Shown: piece after piece, positions 1 through 4,030 of the stretch
Position numbering within the stretch: the stretch's first letter is position 1
Layout: every line of letters begins with the position of its first letter
Assembly: GCA_002392705.1 (NCBI GenBank)
Contig: DGHP01000193.1
Span: forward strand, 6,576 to 11,991
Direction of reading: 5' to 3'
Length of the DNA stretch: 5,416 nt
Origin: Lachnospiraceae bacterium UBA3845
GTDB lineage: Bacteria; Bacillota; Clostridia; Lachnospirales; Lachnospiraceae
Program-made: the position numbers and the translations under genes
The notes under the pieces: generated by a model
The model's input: only the letters and a program-made list of their open reading frames with translations
The model's database searches: none
Told to the model about the DNA's origin: nothing

Positions 1-310
1 CTGTCAGATCCACTGTAAAAGCGGTATAACCGTTTCTGTGAACCGTTATAATCTGACCGTCCAGCAGGACTTCCGCGTCCATATAGACTCCGTCGAAACA
101 GAGCAGAACTGTATTTCCCTGCATTTCAGGAGTGACAGGCAGTGTGCGGAAATACCAGCCATCCGCTGTATCATACAGATGGTCGGGATAGCCAATCAGC
201 ATATCGTGGGGGAGCTGCACAGGGCAGGCGTCCTCAGGGTTAATCTGGTCATAGCTGCTGTCAGGCTGAGCTTTCAGGAAGCTCCACCCATCATTGAACT
301 GATAAATCAT
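1..310 (-). CDS. Glycoside hydrolase family 2 enzyme, N-terminal part (runs off the window)
   Basis: This is the first 103 codons of a GH2-type exo-glycosidase (beta-galactosidase or beta-glucuronidase class); the rest lies beyond position 1. The visible part matches the GH2 N-terminal jelly-roll sugar-binding domain: an opening N-x-GW-x-F block at residues 6-11, then QLPHD (about 32-36), a DGWYFRTLPV block (about 50-59), CFDGVYMDAEVLLDG (about 71-85) and NGYTAFTVDLT at the visible end. These correspond to the family's W-F, LPHD, GWYRK-F, FDGVY-VWLNG and GY-F-DLT signatures. The start is ATG at 310, with AGGAG at 318-322 seven bases upstream. No signal peptide is visible, so the enzyme is probably cytoplasmic and acts on imported oligosaccharides. 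The catalytic TIM barrel is outside the window, so substrate and activity cannot be judged. Family assignment is strong; exact specificity is unknown. Confidence 0.9.
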   Translation of the reverse strand, partial: MIYQFNDGWSFLKAQPDSSYDQINPEDACPVQLPHDMLIGYPDHLYDTADGWYFRTLPVTPEMQGNTVLLCFDGVYMDAEVLLDGQIITVHRNGYTAFTVDLT

Positions 311-340
311 GGCATTTCTCCTGTATGAATTGTTATCTGT

Positions 341-802
341 ATGTTTGATTATACATCTGTAAAAAATGCAGATCAATTTTCTGAAGCAATTTCCAATATA
401 CCCACAGCTGCAATGAATGGTATTATATCTGCAAGCAGGAACTATCACTTCAGCTGCGGCGATCGTCCGCGGCAAACGGCGCTGCACGAAACAAGGTTTA
501 TTTTGTGCGGCTCAGATCATGTGGAAGTCTCCACAGAATTCCTTGCGAATAAAAAAGTAAATTGCAGGGGGCTGTGGGGAAAAAACGCCTCCTGCAGAGT
601 TATCATGAGTACAGAATACAGAACGGTCGGCCGGAACACGGCGGAATTCCTGAATGCTGCAGCAGATTTAAAACTGGAGTATGCAGAAGCTGAGACAATG
701 GAGGGTATCGATATGTGTAAGGGAATGGAGAAGTATACTTTGAGGATGGACTTTCTGGATATTCCTGCAGATGACCGGCAAAGATATGTGTCTATGATAT
801 AA
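341..802 (+). CDS. Hypothetical protein, 153 codons, doubtful
   Basis: An open frame of 153 codons that I do not recognise. Against it: no Shine-Dalgarno stands before ATG 341 or the later in-frame ATGs (413, 605, 698, 713), the frame closes upstream with TGA at 326-328, and the GH2 promoter on the other strand occupies its first dozen codons. For it: it is long for chance, the C-terminal third (residues about 105-153, acidic with several Met and Leu) looks more protein-like than the N-terminal part, and a hairpin at 819-842 lies 17 bases after the stop. It may be the degraded tail of a former gene, perhaps a regulator once paired with the GH2 gene, but that is inference. No domain, membrane segment or catalytic motif is visible. 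Confidence 0.25.
   Translation: MFDYTSVKNADQFSEAISNIPTAAMNGIISASRNYHFSCGDRPRQTALHETRFILCGSDHVEVSTEFLANKKVNCRGLWGKNASCRVIMSTEYRTVGRNTAEFLNAAADLKLEYAEAETMEGIDMCKGMEKYTLRMDFLDIPADDRQRYVSMI
348..376 (-). promoter_or_regulatory. Sigma-A-type promoter for the GH2 gene
   Basis: On the minus strand TTGATC (376-371) is followed by a 17-base spacer and a perfect TATAAT (353-348), with TG directly before the -10 box. Transcription would start near 341, giving a leader of about 30 bases before the ATG at 310. The position fits the GH2 gene and nothing else on this strand. I see no obvious operator. The promoter overlaps the first codons of the doubtful plus-strand ORF at 341. Confidence 0.7.
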
Positions 803-818
803 CGTGCAGGACATGAAA

Positions 819-842
819 AGGCGGCCGGAATTCCGGCCGCCT
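819..842 (-). terminator. Palindromic hairpin, terminator for the minus-strand SH3b gene, possibly two-way
   Basis: A perfect 24-base palindrome: two 10-base GC-rich arms (AGGCGGCCGG and its complement) around AATT. On the minus strand it is followed by a short U run (CCTTTTCATG), making it a plausible terminator 77 bases after the stop of the gene at 919-1230. On the plus strand the following bases are not T-rich, so it would stop rightward transcription from 341-802 only weakly. Confidence 0.7.
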
Positions 843-918
843 GATTCAGTCCTGTCTGAGCAGGCTCTGATTGATAGTCTGTTACTGTAAAAAAACACAG
901 GAACAGTCAGACGCTTCT

Positions 919-1230
919 TTATCTCAGGAAAGATGCATTCGCATAGCCCCAGATTCCGTTGAAGCATACATATCTGTAATAGCAGGCAACTCCGTTGATT
1001 CCGGTTCCCTGTACGATCGTGCCGTTGGTATAGACACTGTAGCCGGGATAAAGCTGTGCGATCTCATTATAGGCGCTGTAGCTTGTTCCGGATCTGAGTG
1101 CGAGGTAGGTGCCGTTGCAGTCGCCAACCGTCATGTAGAAACCATTCTGGTAGCCATATCCGCCGGCTGCGTTCTCGAGTTCCTGTGCGTCAATGCTCTG
1201 CTTTTCAATGTTCTTGTTTTCTTCTGCCAT
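919..1230 (-). CDS. Small SH3b-like protein with double-glycine-type leader
   Basis: A 103-residue protein. Residues 1-24 are hydrophilic and charged and end IDAQELENAAGG, which resembles the double-glycine leaders cut by C39-peptidase ABC transporters of bacteriocins and related peptides. Residues 25-103 would be the mature part. They fit a bacterial SH3 fold: LALRSGTSYSAYNEIAQLYPG (about 43-63) is the typical LN-R-SGPS-x-x-I-L-G stretch, and the tail FNGIWGYANASFLR matches the closing G-x-x-GYV-x-x-YL. The mature part is Tyr-rich with three Cys (38, 83, 89). The start is firm: AAGGGAG at 1239-1245 lies eight bases before ATG 1230, with a good promoter upstream. No transporter or modification enzyme is in the window. 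The likely product is a small exported peptidoglycan-binding or bacteriocin-like protein; the SH3b call is fairly sure, the leader reading is inference from the motif alone. Confidence 0.8.
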   Translation of the reverse strand: MAEENKNIEKQSIDAQELENAAGGYGYQNGFYMTVGDCNGTYLALRSGTSYSAYNEIAQLYPGYSVYTNGTIVQGTGINGVACYYRYVCFNGIWGYANASFLR

Positions 1231-1341
1231 GATCTTTTCTCCCTTGTTAATTATTCCATACTATGTGCTGCTGAAATTCGGGTGGCTGCAAACTACCGAG
1301 TATTAACACCCCGGAGACCTGTTTTTTCTCCGTTCTGGTCT

Positions 1342-1371
1342 ATTATACGATATTTCCTGAGTGAGAGCCAA
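1342..1371 (-). promoter_or_regulatory. Promoter of the SH3b-like gene
   Basis: On the minus strand TTGGCT (1371-1366), an 18-base spacer and a perfect TATAAT (1347-1342), with an A-run just upstream (complement of T1373-1380) that could act as an UP element. Transcription would begin near 1335, leaving a leader of about 105 bases before ATG 1230. The leader is long for a gene this small; I found no stable hairpin or known riboswitch in it. Confidence 0.7.
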
Positions 1372-1383
1372 TCTTTTTTTATT

Positions 1384-1486
1384 AATTTGACCAATTCCTT
1401 ATTTGCCAAACTGAATGCAACCTCGCAGTTGCAGTTACCTTGGCAAAAACTATTAAGCGAAAATACGTGCGGTTACTCTGGCAAAG
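1384..1486. repeat. Intergenic repeat block A: TTAC-TGGCAAA modules
   Basis: Three related modules sit within 103 bases: GCAGTTACCTTGGCAAA (1431-1447), CGGTTACTCTGGCAAAG (1470-1486) and an inverted core TTTGCCAAACT (1402-1412). The block opens with AATTTGACCAATT (1384-1396), which recurs exactly at 1937-1949 in block B. The modules look like degenerate copies of one short sequence and carry no gene. From memory, short hypothetical ORFs read through similar sequence in Lachnospiraceae genomes, which suggests a dispersed intergenic repeat; I could not check this. Confidence 0.5.
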
Positions 1487-1523
1487 AAACACAGTTCCAC
1501 CATGCGCCATTAAACCAACCGGA

Positions 1524-1581
1524 ATGAACAACGGCATTCAGACAAGTAGAAGTAAAACGATGCTCTTCTGCCGTTGTTCAT
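1524..1581. repeat. 13-bp perfect inverted repeat
   Basis: ATGAACAACGGCA (1524-1536) is repeated as its exact complement at 1569-1581, separated by 32 bases. As RNA this gives a 13-bp stem with a large loop. No T run follows on either strand, so it is not a standard terminator. It may be a structural part of the intergenic repeat or the remnant of a small mobile element; no target-site duplication is evident. Confidence 0.5.
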
Positions 1582-1894
1582 GGAGGGCGGTAGGCCAAGC
1601 GGAAGCGTGGCAGAGGATCGTCGGGTAGATGCCTTCATTAATAAGTCTTGTGCTTTCAGCTGCTTTCCGCTATGATGTAGCAGATATATCAATAAATAAT
1701 AGGATCTGAAACAGGTGGCGTTTACTATTGCAAAAAGTAGATCAGGAACTCACCTGGGTTCTGTTATGTCTGAATTTGCTGTCAAATCTACTGAAAGTAT
1801 GTATTTCCCCCAAAATATATCAAAAATCCCTCCAGTTTACTGTGCATTATTTACGATATCAGAACTCTCTTCTTCCAAGCTAAGTTTTATACTT
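1582..1894. other. Gene-free stretch between repeat blocks
   Basis: No ORF here has a ribosome binding site and protein-like composition. The only structure I see is one more degenerate module (GTTTACTATTGCAAAA at 1720-1735). The left part (1582-1625) is GC-rich and the right part AT-rich, consistent with a patchwork of unrelated or decayed DNA. Confidence 0.4.
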
Positions 1895-2078
1895 GCAGTT
1901 ACTTAGGCAAACTTGCATTTCGTTTGTCAATTGACCAATTTGACCAATTTGGTACGACCAGTTTGGTACGGCTTTAATTGCCAGAGTAAATTAGAGGTTA
2001 GTTTGGCAAGAATAATAGTGGTCCAGAACTTACTTGCCCGACAAAGAAAAGGTTTAGCCTTGCATTTACCCTGGCAGG
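1895..2078. repeat. Intergenic repeat block B: TTAC-TGGCAAA modules on both strands
   Basis: Four copies of the block A module occur: GCAGTTACTTAGGCAAA (1895-1911, differing from the block A copy at 2 of 17 bases), an inverted TTGCCAGAGTAAAT (1978-1991), GGTTAGTTTGGCAAG (1996-2010) and GCATTTACCCTGGCAGG (2062-2078). AATTTGACCAATT recurs at 1937-1949. The order of the modules differs from block A, so the blocks are shuffled rather than a simple duplication. No gene is supported; the minus-strand open frame across this block has no start signal and its composition follows the repeats. Confidence 0.5.
1931..1971. repeat. Short overlapping tandem repeats
   Basis: TTGACCAAT occurs twice in tandem (1931-1948) and runs into two 14-base units, CCAATTTGGTACGA and CCAGTTTGGTACGG (1944-1971). 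Read on the minus strand the first pair gives TTGGTCAAATTGGTCAA, which recalls CtsR-type heptamer operators, but the spacing is 2 rather than 3 bases and no heat-shock gene is nearby, so I treat it as repeat DNA. Confidence 0.55.
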
Positions 2079-2282
2079 GGGTATTCGGATCAATATGGAC
2101 ATAACTATCTCTCTGCAGTACAATGCCTGCAGGAAGCGGAGATTCTATGGCTTTTTTATCAGGCTTATTGATGACGAAAGGACGCCGGCAGAAAGCTATG
2201 CGAAACAAAGTTGAGAATCCGGCCGGATTTGACGAGAATTCAAAAAGCGGCTGTTCAGGCCAGCGCGAAGAAGTGTGAAAAT
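2079..2282. other. Upstream region of the phosphoesterase gene
   Basis: About 200 bases with no convincing gene and no clear promoter. A 39-codon open frame (2095-2214) ends here, but its nearest purine-rich site is about 13 bases from the ATG. TTGAGA (2211-2216) and TTGACG (2229-2234) are possible -35 boxes without a good -10 partner. Confidence 0.35.
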
Positions 2283-2287
2283 GGGAG
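2283..2287 (+). promoter_or_regulatory. Ribosome binding site that sets the phosphoesterase start
   Basis: GGGAG lies five bases before ATG 2293. The upstream in-frame starts GTG 2275 and ATG 2281 have only a weak GAAGAAG in front, and the GGGAG would lie inside their coding sequence. This favours translation from 2293 and a signal peptide beginning MGRRFCG. Confidence 0.6.
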
Positions 2288-2292
2288 AAAAC

Positions 2293-3252
2293 ATGGGAAG
2301 ACGATTCTGCGGTATCGGTCTATTTTTGCTCCTGTGCCTGCTCTTTTCGGGAATGGAGATCTGCAGGGCAGGTTCTCTTTCAGATGATTCTGTTCTGCTG
2401 GGAGATACCGCCTGGAAGATCAATCATTATTCTGTTTGCATTCCGGATCTGGACCGGGATTATTCCTTCCTGATTCTGAATGATCTGCATCTGATAACAG
2501 AAAGCGATGAAATCAGAGAAGATCAGAAGGAAGAGGTGCGGGAGAGAAGGGATTCCATGTTTATCGATGCGGATGGTAATCGTTCTGCGGATCTTTGGGG
2601 AGAACTCGTCGCAGAATTGGATTCTTTCAAGGCAGACGGGATTATCATCGCGGGAGATCTGCTGGATTTCTATTCGGAGTCCAATATGGAATTCATCCGC
2701 AGTGGACTGGACAAATTGGAAACCCCTTATCTCTATCTGCGGGCGGACCATGATACCGGAAGATGGAGAGTGGACGCGGACAGAAAAAGTGTCAGGGCGG
2801 CGGAGAAAGCGCTCTGCAGCAATCTGCCGGTATTAAGCATGGAATTTCCGGGATTTATTATAACCGGGATCAACAACAGTACCAGCCAGATTACAGAAAA
2901 GGGACTGCGGCAGGCGGAAAAGATCTGGGAGACTGGAAAGCCGCTGATTCTCTTTACACATGTACCCTTTCAGCCTGAAGAAGACAGGAGACTTACGGAA
3001 GAAGCCCGCAGGAACTGGGACGGACGGGCGCTCCTCTGGGGAGAGGACTGCTATTATCATCCCGCTGAATACACAGCGGCTTTTATGGAAATGTTGTTTG
3101 CAGAAGAGAGTCCGGTAAGGGCCGTATTTGCCGGACATCTTCATTTCCCCTGCGACATCATGCTGAATGACCGGATTGAGGAACATGTGCTGGACGCGAA
3201 TTTCAAAGGGAATATTTCAGCGCTGACTGTTTCTGCGGATCAGGTTCGATAG
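2293..3252 (+). CDS. Exported calcineurin-like metallophosphoesterase
   Basis: A 319-residue protein of the calcineurin-like metallophosphoesterase superfamily, two-metal enzymes that hydrolyse phosphomono- or diesters. Residues 1-26 form a signal peptide (RR, a hydrophobic GLFLLLCLLF core, probable cut after CRA). The metal-binding blocks follow in the usual order: NDLHL (D64, H66), AGDLLDF (D122, D125), RADHD (150-154), FTHVPF (H223) and AGHLHF (H282, H284). The third block is normally GNHD; here Asn is Asp152, though His153 and Asp154 remain. The protein should act outside the membrane. The substrate cannot be told from sequence; nucleotides, phospholipid head groups or wall-polymer phosphates are all possible. 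No transmembrane segment or wall anchor follows the signal peptide. It appears to be a single-gene unit ended by the terminator at 3356-3388. Family sure, function unknown. Confidence 0.9.
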   Translation: MGRRFCGIGLFLLLCLLFSGMEICRAGSLSDDSVLLGDTAWKINHYSVCIPDLDRDYSFLILNDLHLITESDEIREDQKEEVRERRDSMFIDADGNRSADLWGELVAELDSFKADGIIIAGDLLDFYSESNMEFIRSGLDKLETPYLYLRADHDTGRWRVDADRKSVRAAEKALCSNLPVLSMEFPGFIITGINNSTSQITEKGLRQAEKIWETGKPLILFTHVPFQPEEDRRLTEEARRNWDGRALLWGEDCYYHPAEYTAAFMEMLFAEESPVRAVFAGHLHFPCDIMLNDRIEEHVLDANFKGNISALTVSADQVR

Positions 3253-3355
3253 CTGCTTCATTCTTCATGTACAAAGCAGAATCGGCAAAGCTGCCCGTGA
3301 AGAATAATCAGCAGATAACAGCGGTGTACATAATTCATATCGTAATAGAGTTGAG

Positions 3356-3388
3356 AAAGGCGCCTGCAGAAATGCAAGCGCCTTTTTT
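3356..3388 (+). terminator. Rho-independent terminator after the phosphoesterase gene
   Basis: Arms 3356-3368 and 3373-3385 pair over 12 of 13 positions (one C-A mismatch) around a GAAA tetraloop, and six T follow (3383-3388). It lies about 100 bases past the stop at 3252. The A-run on the left side would also allow some termination in the other direction. Confidence 0.9.
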
Positions 3389-3718
3389 CGGCTGCCTTTT
3401 TCTTGCTGAGAAGGGTGGTACAGCCAGAATTTTGCGGAAATTCAGAGCAGACCTGACGTTTGCGGGAGGATAAACCAATAAGGGGAGGAGAAAACGCGCA
3501 CAATACGCATAATTGTGTTCAGGATACTACCTTGGAGACGAAGAAGGAGAGGATAAGAAGGTTCAGAAAATACATATCATACATACTTCCTGCAATGACT
3601 CGGCTTGCTGACTGTGGAAATCTTTTATAGTTCTCGAATGCAAAAAATCTTGAGATCGAGATCCAAAGAATCTGGTGTAGAAGAGAATTGTTTATAAATA
3701 TTAAATATTTCGCTCTAT
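3389..3718. other. Gene-free stretch with orphan ribosome-binding-like sites
   Basis: No supported gene. Purine-rich sites that look like Shine-Dalgarno sequences occur at about 3466-3472 (GGGAGGA), 3482-3490 (GGGGAGGAG) and 3543-3551, but none has a start codon at proper distance with an open frame behind it. Composition shifts from mixed to AT-rich towards the right. Together with the terminator at 3719-3754, this suggests the remains of a small gene or an untranslated RNA; no known RNA family is recognisable. Confidence 0.4.
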
Positions 3719-3754
3719 ATCCACAATTCATGTTAGAGATGAATTGTGGATTTT
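3719..3754 (+). terminator. Orphan terminator hairpin
   Basis: A perfect 13-bp stem (arms 3719-3731 and 3739-3751, ATCCACAATTCAT and its complement) with a 7-base loop is followed by TTTTCTATAATTTTTT. The T tract is on the plus strand only, so it ends rightward transcription, but no gene is recognisable between the previous terminator and this one. Confidence 0.75.
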
Positions 3755-3811
3755 CTATAATTTTTTAATACTTTCTTCCAAAATATTGAATAAATATTTT
3801 GCACACGGAAA

Positions 3812-3850
3812 TTGCATTTTATTGTATCATTATTATATAGTTTGTATATT
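3812..3850 (+). promoter_or_regulatory. Possible promoter region of the His/Cys-repeat protein gene
   Basis: Overlapping candidates: TTGCAT (3812-3817) with TATATA (3834-3839) at a 16-base spacing, and TTGTAT (3822-3827) with TATATT (3845-3850) at 17 bases. Either would give a leader of about 175-185 bases before ATG 4031. The region is so AT-rich that chance matches are likely, and I cannot choose between them. Confidence 0.35.
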
Positions 3851-3920
3851 GATATTCTGAGTTATGCCTGCTAATGCCATATCTTAACGTAAACGAAGCG
3901 AGCTGCTATATACTTTTATA

Positions 3921-3976
3921 TTGCATATATACATATTGCAAAGACATACAGAGGCTGCGCAAATAATGCATATGCA
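3921..3976 (+). promoter_or_regulatory. TGCATAT-type palindromes in the leader of the repeat protein gene
   Basis: TTGCATATATACATATTGCAA (3921-3941, with 5-base inverted ends) is followed by a perfect TGCATATGCA palindrome (3967-3976). Both lie between the candidate promoter and the start codon. They could be operator sites or part of a leader RNA structure. No riboswitch consensus fits. Confidence 0.3.
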
Positions 3977-4016
3977 AAAGCCGACAGAGTAATTGAACTT
4001 TAACTGCTTTATGCGG

Positions 4017-4023
4017 AAAGAGG
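4017..4023 (+). promoter_or_regulatory. Ribosome binding site of the His/Cys-repeat protein
   Basis: AAAGAGG followed by seven bases (TATAAAA) and ATG 4031. No other ATG in this frame lies close upstream, and the resulting protein opens with a proper signal peptide, which supports this start. Confidence 0.7.
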
Positions 4024-4030
4024 TATAAAA

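Noticed and set aside
38..328. Plus-strand frame of 96 codons opposite the GH2 gene.
   Set aside because: The minus-strand frame carries clear GH2 motifs, a ribosome binding site and a promoter; this frame is its shadow.
1923..1949. CtsR-like operator on the minus strand (GGTCAAA-TT-GGTCAA).
   Set aside because: The spacing is wrong, the second half-site is imperfect, no heat-shock gene is next to it, and the sequence is explained by the local tandem repeat.
1927..2208. Minus-strand frame of 93 codons across repeat block B.
   Set aside because: No start signal, and its composition is set by the TGGCAAA and TTGGTCAA repeats.
2095..2214. 39-codon plus-strand frame before the phosphoesterase, starting MDITISLQYNACRK.
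   Set aside because: The nearest purine-rich site (AGGGGG) is about 13 bases from the ATG. The start of the peptide faintly recalls gyrase B or topoisomerase IV (LQYND), but the rest does not follow, so the match is probably chance.
3267..3503. Overlapping open frames on both strands across the phosphoesterase terminator.
   Set aside because: They read through the hairpin and its T tract, have no ribosome binding site, and show no protein-like pattern.
3620..3770. Plus-strand peptide reading NAKNLEIEIQRIW, which recalls a stretch seen near reverse transcriptase ORFs.
   Set aside because: It is short, has no start, has a stop just upstream and lies over the terminator hairpin. The likeness is only from memory and too weak to call a remnant.
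3930..4030. Possible cyclic di-GMP riboswitch before the surface protein (GCAAAAGCC resembles the GCAAAGCC core).
   Set aside because: The rest of the consensus, including the first-helix motif and the closing tetraloop-receptor region, is missing.
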